From: Candidatus Obscuribacterales bacterium
GTDB lineage: Bacteria; Cyanobacteriota; Vampirovibrionia; Obscuribacterales; Obscuribacteraceae
Length of the DNA stretch: 64,000 nucleotides
Reading direction: 5' to 3'
NCBI GenBank assembly: GCA_021732025.1
Contig: JAKFVU010000028.1
Coordinates: 1 to 64,000 of the forward strand
In this document: positions 1 to 9,203 of the stretch, in pieces
How the letters are laid out: each line of letters begins with the position of its first letter
Position numbering within the stretch: the first letter of the stretch is position 1
The notes under the pieces: model-generated
Told to the model about the DNA's origin: nothing
The model's database searches: none
Seen by the model: only the letters and a program-made list of their open reading frames with translations
Made by a program: the position numbers and the translations under genes

Positions 1-1167
1 GGATGGGGCTGGGGTGGCGGCTGGTACAATCCATTGAACTATGCCACCGGGCCCGGATTTATCAATCTAAACTTTGGCAGCAACAACCAATCTGTCGATA
101 GCCAGGGCAACCAATACCCATCAAGGCAATACAACTACAATAATTATGTTCAGAATTACAACACTTCTCCGAGCAGTAACAACTCAGAGAGTTATTCTGA
201 AAATAATGCTAACACCGATAGTGCCACCACATCAGTTAGCAGCAACTTGCTGCAATCGGCTTACAGACTTGGTCCCGACGTAGATGTCCTACAAACTGGC
301 GCCACTGTTATGCCAATTACCGATAGCGCTTACCTAAGAGTTACTACAAACAGCTCAGACCTAATCGATCAGCAAAGCGGAAAAACCATTATTTCACTCT
401 ACAGCAATCCCACTTTGGTTTGGCACATTGCCTCAGAGTTGAAGCAGCAAGCAAATGGACTGAGACGCTCATCGCAAGGTGACAGTTCTGCTTCAGACTC
501 CGCTAATAACTCTGAGAATAATGATAGTGACGCCAACCAAGGAAATAATTTCAGTGGTCAAAGAAATGCTACCGAAGTTCAGAACATGCAAAATACCGCA
601 ATGCTGCTGGAGAAAGCAGAACAAAGTTTCATAGACCCACAAAACCAGCCGCCAGCAGAGTTAGAACCACCAGTACCCGGTGCATTTGAACTATTCAGCA
701 GCACATGGGCTGATGCTAGCGGCAAGTTTGCCATCATGAAAAAAGCCGATGGTCAGACCGTCTTTCTTGATGGTCACCATTGGTACAGCGATCAGGGTGT
801 GACCAAACTGAAAGAGGCCTATCCTAAACAGCTAACACCCATCATTGCTGCCTATCTAGCGAGCCTCGCCAAAGACAGTGGTTCACATCTTGATTCTCTC
901 AACCAAGAATTGCAAGAGGCTCAAGGTCATGTGGACAAGATGAACAACCGCTTGAGTAACCTACAAAGCCAGGGCCAAAACCAGAATCAAGATCAAGATA
1001 TGGTTCAGTTCGGCACCAAGCAAATTCCGCGCGCTGAGGCAATTCGGCGTTTGGGCAACCAAATCAACAAAGCTCAAAAACGAGTTGAATCTGTTCAAGC
1101 TGAAATCAACAGCATGCCAGCTGAGACAGAGGCGGTAAATAAGCTGCTAGCCAATTTCCAAAGTTAA
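1..1167 (+). CDS. Asn/Gln/Ser-rich protein with C-terminal coiled coil, 5' end cut by window
   Basis: The reading frame is open from the first base of the window. The first codons give a Gly/Trp-rich stretch (GWGWGGWYNP), so the true start lies upstream and the TTG at 34 is probably internal. The next part is rich in Asn, Gln, Ser and Tyr, low in complexity and probably disordered. A more ordered segment follows around the HHWYSD motif, and the last third is a heptad-like coiled coil rich in Gln, Leu and Asn. No catalytic motif is recognised. The stop TAA is followed directly by the ATG of the FemAB-like gene, so the two are probably translated together. A Gly/Trp/Asn/Gln-rich composition would suit a surface or envelope protein, but its function is unknown. 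Confidence 0.6.
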   Translation, partial: GWGWGGGWYNPLNYATGPGFINLNFGSNNQSVDSQGNQYPSRQYNYNNYVQNYNTSPSSNNSESYSENNANTDSATTSVSSNLLQSAYRLGPDVDVLQTGATVMPITDSAYLRVTTNSSDLIDQQSGKTIISLYSNPTLVWHIASELKQQANGLRRSSQGDSSASDSANNSENNDSDANQGNNFSGQRNATEVQNMQNTAMLLEKAEQSFIDPQNQPPAELEPPVPGAFELFSSTWADASGKFAIMKKADGQTVFLDGHHWYSDQGVTKLKEAYPKQLTPIIAAYLASLAKDSGSHLDSLNQELQEAQGHVDKMNNRLSNLQSQGQNQNQDQDMVQFGTKQIPRAEAIRRLGNQINKAQKRVESVQAEINSMPAETEAVNKLLANFQS

Positions 1168-2229
1168 ATGGAAAGCAGTGCCAAAGAGCTTGTGCTTCGT
1201 CAACTAGACGGCCTTGAGCTGGGCACGCCTGATTCGCTGAGTTGGAACACCATGGTGGCAAACAATGCTGCCAGCGGTTTTATGCAAAGCATTGAATGGG
1301 CGCAGTTTAAGCACAATCAAGGCCTAAAACATTTGCGTTTGGGCATATACCTTGGCGACGAACTTCTGGCTGGCTGTATCTTTTACTATGCCGCGGATAG
1401 CAATCCTGGATTTCTGGTCTCTCCCCACGGGCCGATCTTACCTTGGCAAAACCAAGAGCTGTCGAGGAAGTGCTTAGGTTTGATAATCGGTGCAGCAGAG
1501 CGCCTAGCAAAAGAAGAAAGCCTTATTGGACTGCGCATAGAACCTCTCCTGCCGGTACCTGTGCCAGACTTGCTCTTAGAGTTTGGCCGCTCGCCTATAG
1601 ACTTGTTGCCAAAAGAGACCCTCTGCCTCGATTTGAATCAGTCGCTCGATGAAATTTTGGCACAAATGAAACCCAAAGGACGGTACAATACCCGCCTCTC
1701 TGCCCGCAATGGAGTCACCGTGCGCAGTGGCACCATTAGCGAAATGATTGAAAAATTCTATCCGATTTTAGATCTCACGGCCCGGCGCGATCACTTCAAA
1801 ATTGAGCCGCCGGCTTTCTTTATCGAACTAGCTAATACTCTCATGAATAACAAGTTGGCCCAGCTACTAATCGCCGAACACGAAGACGAAATTGTAGGCG
1901 CAATTGTGCAAATTATTTTTGGCAGCACAAGCACATACTTATACGGTGCCATTACCAATGACAAACGCCAGTTAATGACTGGGTACGCCTTGCAGTGGCA
2001 GGCTATTCAGCAGGCAAAAGCAGCGGGATGCAGCCAATACGACCTCTATGGCTTTGACCAATTTTGCTCAGCGAAACATCCTTATGGTCGCTTCTCTAAA
2101 TTTAAAAGTCAGTTTGGTGGCACAGTAAAGAGATACTGTGGGGCGCAAGATTATTACTTTATGGATGAACTTGCCGACGCTCTAATTAAAGTATTTCAGA
2201 GCAATCAAGAAGAACAAACTAAGGCTTAG
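1168..2229 (+). CDS. FemAB/FemX-type aminoacyltransferase-like protein (GNAT fold)
   Basis: This 353-residue protein has the features of the FemAB family, which adds amino acids to peptidoglycan stem peptides from aminoacyl-tRNA, or of the related BioF2-like acyltransferases. The visible marks are GFMQSIEWAQFK near residue 37, the basic segment KPKGRYNTRLSARNG in the middle, and the C-terminal GRFSKFKSQFGG that matches the FemAB hallmark GLYRFKxxFGG. The length fits a two-subdomain GNAT protein. The ATG sits directly on the upstream stop (TAAATG), which indicates coupling. In diderm bacteria such proteins also modify polysaccharide or wall precursors, so the acceptor is not known. Its 3' end overlaps the convergent VWA gene by 11 bp. 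Confidence 0.8.
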   Translation: MESSAKELVLRQLDGLELGTPDSLSWNTMVANNAASGFMQSIEWAQFKHNQGLKHLRLGIYLGDELLAGCIFYYAADSNPGFLVSPHGPILPWQNQELSRKCLGLIIGAAERLAKEESLIGLRIEPLLPVPVPDLLLEFGRSPIDLLPKETLCLDLNQSLDEILAQMKPKGRYNTRLSARNGVTVRSGTISEMIEKFYPILDLTARRDHFKIEPPAFFIELANTLMNNKLAQLLIAEHEDEIVGAIVQIIFGSTSTYLYGAITNDKRQLMTGYALQWQAIQQAKAAGCSQYDLYGFDQFCSAKHPYGRFSKFKSQFGGTVKRYCGAQDYYFMDELADALIKVFQSNQEEQTKA

Positions 2230-3343
2230 CGTTTCTCTTGGCAAAATCTTGTACATTTTGCACCAAAGCCTGCGCAAGACCAACCTTTTGTAGGTGTTCA
2301 AATGAAACAGTGCGGACAATGTCAAAGCGTGCACCATACTTAACCAAATTGTAGTCTAGTTCGCTTAAGAAGCGCCTGCCTTTTTCATCAGAGCCCCCGA
2401 TTTGAAAGAAAACAACAGTTACCTCTCTGGCATCGTGCATGCGTTTGGTGGCGTTGACTAGAGTTTGCACCACGAGCATTGGTTCATATCGAGGACTGGG
2501 CACCCCATCGGTGATCACCGCAATGAGCATAGGTTTGGAGCCAGCTTGCCGACGAGCGAAAAAATTAGCAAGACGATCTTGCAAGGGCTCAGCCAATTTG
2601 GTGCCCCACATAAAAGCTGGGTTTTCAAACAAATCGTTTATCCGACTAGGGCTAGAGTTGGGATAGACATGATATTCAGAAGCAAACGAAGTGAGAGTAA
2701 AGCCTTTAGGAACGTAAGGCACTAGCGCACGAGATAGTTCTTTGGTCTGCAAACCGCACCACTCCCAGCGCGATAAGAAGTTTGGACAATCTGTCCTTCT
2801 CATCGATAAAGAAGAATCAACTATTAGCTCTAGATCAAAATTAGAGAGAAGTTGCACTGACAATGTTGGTAAATCTGCTGTCCTTTTCTCAAGGTTGCCT
2901 TTTAGAAGATTGCGCGAATCTTGCAGAGCAAACATAGAGTTGACTGGTTTATCAAAAATACCAGACTGAGATTTGAGTGGGTCAGGAGCGTCTAGAACGG
3001 ATGAACCAGTAAGCTTTTTTAGAGGAGGAGCAGTGAGGGGAGGCGACCCTAAACCACCCGATAAGGTATCGGGCGCTATTTGCCTATGCTCAACACCAAG
3101 GGCAAAGGGACGACCATCAGCAGGAATAATCGAGGGAGCTTTATAGGTTTCATTCAGTGCTTCTTCTTCTTCAGTCGTGCGAACATACCCAGGGCGAGCT
3201 AGCCGGGTGCGACGCCCCGATTCAACTTGAGCCCAAGCGCTTTGCTTGTCAGAAAACGTGCCGAAGCCACTGCTGCCCAAGAAACTGACCAACAAACAAA
3301 AACTCGCAGCCCTTTTAAACCAGTGTTTCCTGTGTTTATCCAT
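2219..3343 (-). CDS. Secreted von Willebrand factor A (VWA) domain protein
   Basis: The 374-residue product starts at an ATG at 3343; a TTG 36 bases upstream would add a poor leader. The chosen start gives a basic n-region, a hydrophobic core and an Ala-x-Ala-like site (SAWAQ), a signal peptide. After a Pro-rich linker, a VWA domain covers about residues 165-350. It has the metal-binding MIDAS motif DSSLS at residue 176, and a later VITDG strand supplies the second acidic site. VWA domains bind protein partners through a divalent metal, usually in adhesion or assembly of large complexes outside the cytoplasm. The gene points away from the secreted protein gene at 3458 and meets the FemAB-like gene tail to tail. 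Confidence 0.85.
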   Translation of the reverse strand: MDKHRKHWFKRAASFCLLVSFLGSSGFGTFSDKQSAWAQVESGRRTRLARPGYVRTTEEEEALNETYKAPSIIPADGRPFALGVEHRQIAPDTLSGGLGSPPLTAPPLKKLTGSSVLDAPDPLKSQSGIFDKPVNSMFALQDSRNLLKGNLEKRTADLPTLSVQLLSNFDLELIVDSSLSMRRTDCPNFLSRWEWCGLQTKELSRALVPYVPKGFTLTSFASEYHVYPNSSPSRINDLFENPAFMWGTKLAEPLQDRLANFFARRQAGSKPMLIAVITDGVPSPRYEPMLVVQTLVNATKRMHDAREVTVVFFQIGGSDEKGRRFLSELDYNLVKYGARFDIVRTVSFEHLQKVGLAQALVQNVQDFAKRNAKP

Positions 3344-3396
3344 ATAGTTACAGACGTTCCGCAGAACTAAAAAGTTCAAACTAACAGATTAAATAT

Positions 3397-3420
3397 CACT
3401 TCGCATCAAGCCCCGAAGTG
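3397..3420. repeat. 7-bp perfect inverted repeat in a divergent intergenic region
   Basis: CACTTCG (3397-3403) and CGAAGTG (3414-3420) are perfect inverted arms around a 10-base spacer. They lie between the divergent VWA gene (start 3343) and secreted protein gene (start 3458), where both promoters must lie. No T tract follows on either strand, so it is not a terminator. An operator, or a hairpin in the leader of the rightward gene, are the likely explanations. Confidence 0.5.
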
Positions 3421-3457
3421 CATTACACTGTCAACACAGGCATCTAAAAGGGAACTG

Positions 3458-4348
3458 ATGAGCAAACTAGCAAGACGATCAAATAAATTGCTGGCATCAG
3501 TCTGCTGTCTGGGCTTGGCTCAATACCTTTCTACCAGCCTCAGCTCCTTACAATTTCAAGCCTGTGCCCAAGGTCAACCTGTAGTGCCCGCTCCCGCTGG
3601 CACTACAAAACCACCCAGCCCGACTGAACTGAACAAGATCTCGGAGAGAGGCAAAGACTTGTATGAATACGACAAGGCCTGTTCTCAAGCAACTGATGCC
3701 CTATTAGCAGCGGTTAAAAACTCCGCCGGCTTCAAGCTCTTTGTGGCTTTTCCTGAGCATGATATTTGGCATGTCGCCTTCGGTACTATGAGCGATGATG
3801 GCGAGAGTTTTCTCATTGCCTACGAAGTTACACTTAAGCCCAATACTCCAGCAGATGTAAAATCGTACGACATCTTCAAACTAGATAAGAGTGAGTTTTA
3901 TAGACGGGGCAAGGCTCTCAATGCCTGCCGAGCAAAAATGAAAAGCACTGGCCCGTTAATGAACTATGCCGCTATTCCTAGCGATGCCAGTAAAACGAAA
4001 TATTGGGTTTATCAGTTTCCCGGAACTACCGAACCTGGTGTCTACTTACTTGGTGGTGACGTACGCTATTTAGTCTCAATCAGCGACAACAAAATTCTAG
4101 AGACAAGACAAATGCACCGCTCCGTGCTCCCTTGGCCTAAACGGGCCGATATGCCTACAGGCACTACCATTACAGACGGCTGTCATTCGGCAATTTTAGA
4201 AGATGAACCAGAAGACACTGATGTTTTTCACGTGCTGCTGCGCAAGCCGCAGGTACCTGAATATATTGCTACAGCCAATTGGATTTTTTGCGTTGATGTA
4301 GACGGCAGCATTAAACTAGTGCGCGCCATGAAAGAGGTAAGCCAATAA
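3458..4348 (+). CDS. Secreted protein of unknown function
   Basis: This 296-residue protein begins with a clear signal peptide: a basic start (SKLARRSNK), a hydrophobic core and an Ala-x-Ala-type site at ACAQG near residue 37. A Pro-rich stretch follows, then a mature domain of about 240 residues with alternating hydrophobic strands and no motif I recognise. The ATG is preceded by an AAAAGGGA ribosome-binding sequence. It is convergent with the Sel1-repeat gene only 5 bp away. A 21-base inverted repeat (4362-4382) lies at this junction, inside the neighbour's coding end. The product should be periplasmic or surface-exposed. Confidence 0.7.
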   Translation: MSKLARRSNKLLASVCCLGLAQYLSTSLSSLQFQACAQGQPVVPAPAGTTKPPSPTELNKISERGKDLYEYDKACSQATDALLAAVKNSAGFKLFVAFPEHDIWHVAFGTMSDDGESFLIAYEVTLKPNTPADVKSYDIFKLDKSEFYRRGKALNACRAKMKSTGPLMNYAAIPSDASKTKYWVYQFPGTTEPGVYLLGGDVRYLVSISDNKILETRQMHRSVLPWPKRADMPTGTTITDGCHSAILEDEPEDTDVFHVLLRKPQVPEYIATANWIFCVDVDGSIKLVRAMKEVSQ

Positions 4349-4353
4349 TAAAT

Positions 4354-5163
4354 CTATATCTCGGCCAAGGCTTTCTTGGCCGGGGCAAAACCCTGAGCGG
4401 CACTCTTTTCTAACCAGCGGCGTTTCTCTAAAGGGTCTTTCTCGGTGATACCAATAGTGTATTGAGCGTGGGCGTGTCCGTTTTCTGCTGCTAACAAAGC
4501 GCAACCAGAGGCTCGCTCAAGATTCTGCTCGACACCAAGCCCATCGAGATAACAGAGACCAAGAGAGAATATCGCATCGGTGTGGCCAACACCAGCTGCC
4601 ATCTCTAACCACTTCACGGCTTCTTCGTACTCTTTGTCATTGAAGAGAATGTCGCCAATCGCAAACTGTGAATCTAAGTCACCCAGCTCTGCTCTCTTGC
4701 GCCACAATTCTTTGGCTTGTGAAAAATTCTTTGGCGCTGCTGTACCCCTAAAGATAGAGACACCGTACTGATAAAGCCTCGCCGATTTCTGCTTGGCCTG
4801 CACCAGTTCTAAAATCTCGCTCTCAAGCTCAATGGCCGGCTCTGATTGGCCAATGAAATTAATTGCCTCCCCATCGTCAGCGAAGGTGGTACCGTCGCTG
4901 AGCACCACAGGCAATTTACTAGCAGCAATTGAAGCATTGAGATACTCAAGCAAAACATAAGCAACTACTCTATCGCTAGACAAAAGCTTCTGCCCCTCAT
5001 GGAAAGCAGAAATGCGGTCGACAAACGATAGGCGTTTACCCCGACTAACTACCACGACTGGCCCAAAGCATTGATCAGCCAAGGCTTTCAAGCGGAGCAC
5101 CTGAGCAATTTGATCAGGGCTTAAGTCGCTATTTGCAGCGCTTGGTACTGGGTCAACTGACAT
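4354..5163 (-). CDS. Sel1-like repeat (TPR-like) protein
   Basis: The product is 269 residues from the ATG at 5163, chosen because AAGGAG lies 5 bases upstream; the longer GTG form from 5220 has no such site. The C-terminal half holds three to four Sel1-like repeats, seen as recurring A-x-x-x-L-G/A-x-x-Y patterns such as DSQFAIGDILF, DAIFSLGLCYLDGLG and HAQYTIGI. The N-terminal half is helical and has no signal peptide, so the protein is probably cytoplasmic. Sel1 repeats form helical solenoids that scaffold protein complexes, often in signalling. The partner is unknown. The gene is divergent from the patatin gene, with about 107 bp between start codons. Confidence 0.8.
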   Translation of the reverse strand: MSVDPVPSAANSDLSPDQIAQVLRLKALADQCFGPVVVVSRGKRLSFVDRISAFHEGQKLLSSDRVVAYVLLEYLNASIAASKLPVVLSDGTTFADDGEAINFIGQSEPAIELESEILELVQAKQKSARLYQYGVSIFRGTAAPKNFSQAKELWRKRAELGDLDSQFAIGDILFNDKEYEEAVKWLEMAAGVGHTDAIFSLGLCYLDGLGVEQNLERASGCALLAAENGHAHAQYTIGITEKDPLEKRRWLEKSAAQGFAPAKKALAEI

Positions 5164-5270
5164 TGGTTCTCCTTGTAAACAATAGAAAGGAACAAACAGC
5201 GAGGGATGAGGTCTGTTCACTACAAATAGAATTTAGCAGAAAAAGGTCATAAGAAAATATCTGATGCGTT

Positions 5271-6389
5271 ATGACTAAGAAATTCACGAACAATCTAACC
5301 ACAATTATTGTCGCAACTGGTTGCCTGTTAGGCTTACAGGGCGGCCCTGCCTGGGCGCAAGCCAATAAGATTGAGGCCAAAGCCACCCTTACCCCTGTAG
5401 TGAAAACAAACACACCTGTAGTAAAACCAGGCGGTGCCTCGGCGGTTGTGGTCGATACCACTCCTTCTAGCGGCGAGGGAGAGTCTATTCACCAGCCAGC
5501 GGTGCCAATTGAGACAGGCAATTTACTGACTGAAGTAAAGAACCCGAGGGTGGCTCTGATTCTAGCGGGAGGAGGGGCCAGAGGGGCCGCGCACGTGGGA
5601 GTCTTGAAGGTATTAGAGCGCGAAAAAATACCGGTCAATTTTCTTGTTGGAAGTAGTGTCGGATCCTTAGTTGGCAGTCTCTATTGCGCTGGTATCCCTG
5701 CCACCAAGATAGAAGAGCTATTGCTCAGCGGCCAATTTAAAAAAGCATTCTATCCAATTCCATTTAAGGTCAAAGCAGCTCTGGCCTTGCCACCATACAT
5801 GCTGAAGCGCATGGTATTTATCAAGCCTGCGATTGGTATTTTTAGTGGTAACTCAATAGCCAAATTTATTGAACGCAATTTACCGGAAGGTATCGAAAAT
5901 ATTGAGCAGCTAAAGACCCCATTTGCAGCACTCACTGTTAATCTTGGCGACACAAGACCAGTGTGGCTAGACAAAGGAAGTATAGCTAAAGCCGTACAGG
6001 CGAGCTGTAGTGTCCCCTTACTTTATAGACCGGTAGAAACTGATGGAAAGCTATATGTAGATGGTGGCCTGCGCAACAATTTGCCCACTGAGCCAGCCAC
6101 AGCGGTTGGTGCGCAACTAGTAATTGCTGTCAAACTACACTCATTTCTAAAAGGTCACGACGACAGTAAATTCAATACTTTTGCTAGTTACGGCGATCAG
6201 CTAATTGGCATACTTATGGCCGAGATTGAAGATAAGCCGGCCGGGCAAGCCGACATAGTAATTGAACCTAATGCCGACAAACTAAACCTGCACAATTTCA
6301 ATCAGGCCGACTTAATAGAAGCGATAAAATCAGGTGAGGAAGCGACACAAAAAGCATTGCCTGAAATTAGAGCAAGAATGAAGCGCTGA
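5271..6389 (+). CDS. Secreted patatin-like phospholipase
   Basis: The 372-residue protein carries a signal peptide ending near PAWAQA (about residue 31), then a Thr/Val/Pro-rich linker, then a patatin domain from about residue 92. All catalytic features are present: the Gly-rich oxyanion loop GGGARG (100-105), the nucleophile elbow GSSVG with Ser129, and the dyad Asp264 in DGG. Patatin-family enzymes hydrolyse acyl ester bonds of phospholipids, as RssA/YchK-type proteins are thought to do, and here the location would be periplasmic or outer-membrane. No C-terminal beta-barrel is seen, so it is not a PlpD-type autotransporter. The gene appears to be a single unit. Confidence 0.9.
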   Translation: MTKKFTNNLTTIIVATGCLLGLQGGPAWAQANKIEAKATLTPVVKTNTPVVKPGGASAVVVDTTPSSGEGESIHQPAVPIETGNLLTEVKNPRVALILAGGGARGAAHVGVLKVLEREKIPVNFLVGSSVGSLVGSLYCAGIPATKIEELLLSGQFKKAFYPIPFKVKAALALPPYMLKRMVFIKPAIGIFSGNSIAKFIERNLPEGIENIEQLKTPFAALTVNLGDTRPVWLDKGSIAKAVQASCSVPLLYRPVETDGKLYVDGGLRNNLPTEPATAVGAQLVIAVKLHSFLKGHDDSKFNTFASYGDQLIGILMAEIEDKPAGQADIVIEPNADKLNLHNFNQADLIEAIKSGEEATQKALPEIRARMKR

Positions 6390-6470
6390 AGTCACTAGTG
6401 AGTCACACATCCTAGCTTATATTGCAATTGTTCAACTGCAAGCGGCAATACATATTGAGAGGATTACCAA

Positions 6471-6773
6471 ATGAACAAGTGTGGACCAGAAAACTTCAGC
6501 GACAAGAACTCAACTAGCGATGTTAAATGTGGCGGCTTAAGCGAGGCTGTGCACAGCCAATTAACAGCCGATGATTTCAGACGACTGCTACCGACCAAGG
6601 TGCGACCAGAGGCTTGTGTTCGCGATGACGATGGCTACATTGCCTGCGGACCGATTGTTGGCTATGAGCGTACTCAGCCACTGCCCGGCAAAGTGGTTTC
6701 ACCTCAGCACCTAGACAAACCAGAAGTTTGGCGTGACAAGCAAGACACTAATGTAATTCACAAAGGTAATTGA
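6471..6773 (+). CDS. Small Cys-containing protein of unknown function
   Basis: This 100-residue ORF has a good ribosome-binding sequence (GAGAGG, about 9 bases before ATG) and a composition unlike a chance ORF. It is hydrophilic, with no signal peptide or membrane segment, and has four Cys near residues 4, 20, 49 and 59. Their spacing does not match a standard zinc ribbon. It ends 2 bp from the stop of the convergent TolC-like gene. It resembles no family I know and is probably a small cytoplasmic protein. Confidence 0.6.
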   Translation: MNKCGPENFSDKNSTSDVKCGGLSEAVHSQLTADDFRRLLPTKVRPEACVRDDDGYIACGPIVGYERTQPLPGKVVSPQHLDKPEVWRDKQDTNVIHKGN

Positions 6774-6775
6774 AA

Positions 6776-8164
6776 TTAAAAATCAATTTTCGTACCAATA
6801 GCAGTTTCAAGGTCGGCCCAAGCATTTTGATAATTTACAACCGTATCAAAATAGCTTGAGAAGGTGCTCTGAAACTGCTGTTGGGCAACAATTGCGCTAC
6901 CCAGATCGGTATTGCCTTTCTCGTAGCTATCTTGAGCCTTGCGCACCACCGTCAGTGCCAAAGGAATTAGATTTTTTTGATAGTGAGCAATATTTGCTCG
7001 AGCCGCCACAATCTTTGCATAGGCGGAACGGACATCGACTTCAACGTGCGAAGCCATTGCCGCAGCTTGATCTTGCGCTTGCTTATTGGCTGCTTTAGCC
7101 GCTGCAATTTCACCCTGTTGCCGATACAAAATTGGCAGATCAAAGTTGAGATTTAAATAGGCACCATCTTGCTGTCTCACATGGGCAGATTTTTTATAGG
7201 TACTAAAGACATAACCCGAACCTAATAAGACATTAGGCACAGCCTGGGCTTTTGCTAACTTTACGGCACTGGTAGTGGTCACCACTTGCTGTCTAGCTGA
7301 CTTCAAGTCGGCCCTATCGGTGGCAGCTTGTGTCAACAAGCGCTCAAGTGGCGGCATCGGCTGATCAGGTGGAGGAACAAGTTCGGTGCGTTTTGTAGAA
7401 AGTTTAAACAAGCCATTGTCTTCTACATCTAAATCGCGCTCAGGGTCATATCCCAATAGATAATCAAGTTCTATTGAAGCCTGCCGCAAACGTGCATAAG
7501 ACGTATTGCGCAAAGTTTCAAACTGATCAAGAGCGAGCTTGGCCTGCAAGACTTCTAGCTGATCGCATTTTTTTGCTTTGAACTTACTTTCAGCAAGCAT
7601 ACTTAAACGCTCAACCAAAGCTCGCTGATTCTCTACTAACTCAATATTGGCTTCAGAAGCCGCTAGCTCGGCGTAAGCCTTCCGCACAGCAGAGCGAACG
7701 TCATAGCGCAAATCTGCCAATTGATACTCGCTTAAGACATAGTTGGCTCTAGCGTAACGCAAACGGGCAGCGCGCTTACCGCCCATTTCAATTAGCTGGT
7801 TGGCTCCTATCTGTTGAGTATTGCCAGCAATCGCTTCAGTAAAGGGAGTACCAAAACCATATTGCATGGCAAATTGTGGATTCGGCCTGGCCCCAGCTGC
7901 TCGCACTTGCCCCTTCGCAATATCGAGATTTTTCAGGGCAGCAACCACCGTAGGATTCTGCGTGTAAGAAGTGGTAAATGCGGCAGAAAGACTGACAGGC
8001 ACTCGATTGACTGGGTGATTGGGGCGATCTGACGCCCCTGGACGCAGCGAAACTGGCGACAGCCCTGAAGTAATGGCGTCGAATACATCTTCGTTGTTGG
8101 CAGCGGCAAAGACTGGCTGAATCAAAAAGGCTGAGAGGATAATTGCGTTGAGAAGTGTCCGCAT
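6776..8164 (-). CDS. TolC-like outer membrane efflux channel protein
   Basis: The 462-residue product has a signal peptide (first 20 residues, ending PVFA), then two long halves rich in Ala, Gln and Leu heptads typical of the outer membrane efflux protein (OEP) family. Family-like segments include NPQFAMQYGFG and the repeated R-A-x-Y/A-x-A helices. Such proteins form trimeric channels through the outer membrane and a helical tunnel through the periplasm, and work with an inner membrane pump and adaptor. No pump gene is adjacent, so this is an orphan channel or a CzcC-like member serving a pump elsewhere. A ribosome-binding site AAAGGTAG precedes the ATG. A second channel lies at 33454. Confidence 0.85.
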   Translation of the reverse strand: MRTLLNAIILSAFLIQPVFAAANNEDVFDAITSGLSPVSLRPGASDRPNHPVNRVPVSLSAAFTTSYTQNPTVVAALKNLDIAKGQVRAAGARPNPQFAMQYGFGTPFTEAIAGNTQQIGANQLIEMGGKRAARLRYARANYVLSEYQLADLRYDVRSAVRKAYAELAASEANIELVENQRALVERLSMLAESKFKAKKCDQLEVLQAKLALDQFETLRNTSYARLRQASIELDYLLGYDPERDLDVEDNGLFKLSTKRTELVPPPDQPMPPLERLLTQAATDRADLKSARQQVVTTTSAVKLAKAQAVPNVLLGSGYVFSTYKKSAHVRQQDGAYLNLNFDLPILYRQQGEIAAAKAANKQAQDQAAAMASHVEVDVRSAYAKIVAARANIAHYQKNLIPLALTVVRKAQDSYEKGNTDLGSAIVAQQQFQSTFSSYFDTVVNYQNAWADLETAIGTKIDF

Positions 8165-8284
8165 CTCTACCTTTCAATGACAGCTTGCCTAAAAATAACC
8201 GCAAAGTCAGTCAAATACAAGCGCAGACATTATTTAAGGGAGCGAGATATCTAGTGGATATGCGAACAGAAAGCTAGGTTCGAA

Positions 8285-8527
8285 TTACGAGACTGCTTGA
8301 GATGAGGCCGGGCTTTTTTCTAAAGGTACTAACGGCCCACTCTTATCTCGCTGAAAACGGCTTTGGCAGCTTTGGCACATGAAATAGGTGATATACGTTC
8401 CGGGAGCTGCTTCGATGCCTTCAGGCTCGAAGCTATCGAGCTTACGCCTGTTACAGCTCGGGCATTTACCTTTGAGGAAACTTGGCAAAAATGGCGTAAC
8501 TACAACCGCCAAAATGACAAACCACAT
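8285..8527 (-). CDS. Small membrane-anchored zinc-ribbon protein
   Basis: From the ATG at 8527 the product is 80 residues; AAAGAG 6 bases upstream supports this start, although a GTG at 8557 would add 10 residues. The first 20 residues form a single hydrophobic segment. It is followed by a CPSC pair and, about 30 residues later, a CQSC pair, which together make a zinc ribbon. The tail is short and Ser/Pro-rich. The domain should face the cytoplasm if the N-terminus is an uncleaved anchor. The role is unknown. It lies just upstream of the TolC-like gene on the same strand, separated by about 120 bp. Confidence 0.6.
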   Translation of the reverse strand: MWFVILAVVVTPFLPSFLKGKCPSCNRRKLDSFEPEGIEAAPGTYITYFMCQSCQSRFQRDKSGPLVPLEKSPASSQAVS

Positions 8528-8645
8528 AAAAGACTCTTTCACTAAACCCTTCCCCACTGTGCTCTGTTTCTATTTTTAGCACATTTGCGCAGTGCCTTAT
8601 TTAGTAAAATATGATGCTTAAGCGCTCAACCTAAAACAGCAGGCT

Positions 8646-9203
8646 ATGAACAATCAACTATCAGATCTGGGCTTAATAATCGCCGCATTGTCTTTCGCCT
8701 CAGATAAACATAGGCAACAAAGGCGCAAAGACCAGGCCACCCCGTATATCAATCATCCTATTGAGGTTATGCGATTGCTGCATGAAGTGGGCGGTATTGC
8801 CGATAGTGCCACCCTGGCGGCCGCTTTGCTGCATGACACTGTTGAAGATACTGATACAACCAGAGATTGTCTCTTTGACTTGTTTGGCGAAGAAGTAGCA
8901 GCGTTAGTAATGGAATGCACTGATGACAAGACCCTAGCCAAAGAAATTCGCAAGCAAAAGCAGATAGAACATGCCCCAAAAATAAGTACCAAAGCCAAGC
9001 TCATTAAATTGGCTGACAAAATTAGTAACGTGCGAGATATGGGTCAGTCACCGCCTCCTGACTGGAGCCAGGACAGACAGATTGCCTATATTGAGTGGGG
9101 CAAAAAAGTTGTGGAGGGTCTGAGAGGCAACAATCAAGCACTTGAGATGCTCTACGATCACACAGCGGCTGAGGCTCTCAACAAACTAAAGCAGAACTAT
9201 TGA
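8646..9203 (+). CDS. HD-domain hydrolase of the MESH1/SpoT-hydrolase type
   Basis: This 185-residue protein matches the compact HD hydrolase family of SpoT and MESH1 in length and motifs. His37 lies in YINHPIE, the HD pair is His63-Asp64 with the following E-D-T (HDTVEDT), and the last metal ligand region is LIKLADKISNVRDM. Known members cleave the 3'-pyrophosphate of (p)ppGpp, and MESH1 also acts on NADPH. No synthetase or TGS domain is present, so it is a small alarmone-hydrolase type. The stop overlaps the start of the GNAT gene by 4 bases (TTGA), so the two are co-translated. The substrate is inferred from family only. Confidence 0.82.
   Translation: MNNQLSDLGLIIAALSFASDKHRQQRRKDQATPYINHPIEVMRLLHEVGGIADSATLAAALLHDTVEDTDTTRDCLFDLFGEEVAALVMECTDDKTLAKEIRKQKQIEHAPKISTKAKLIKLADKISNVRDMGQSPPPDWSQDRQIAYIEWGKKVVEGLRGNNQALEMLYDHTAAEALNKLKQNY

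Noticed and set aside
4362-4382. Inverted repeat CGGCCAAG/CTTGGCCG as a terminator
   Set aside because: The stem lies inside the coding end of the Sel1 gene and no T tract follows on either strand. It could still affect 3' ends but is not called.
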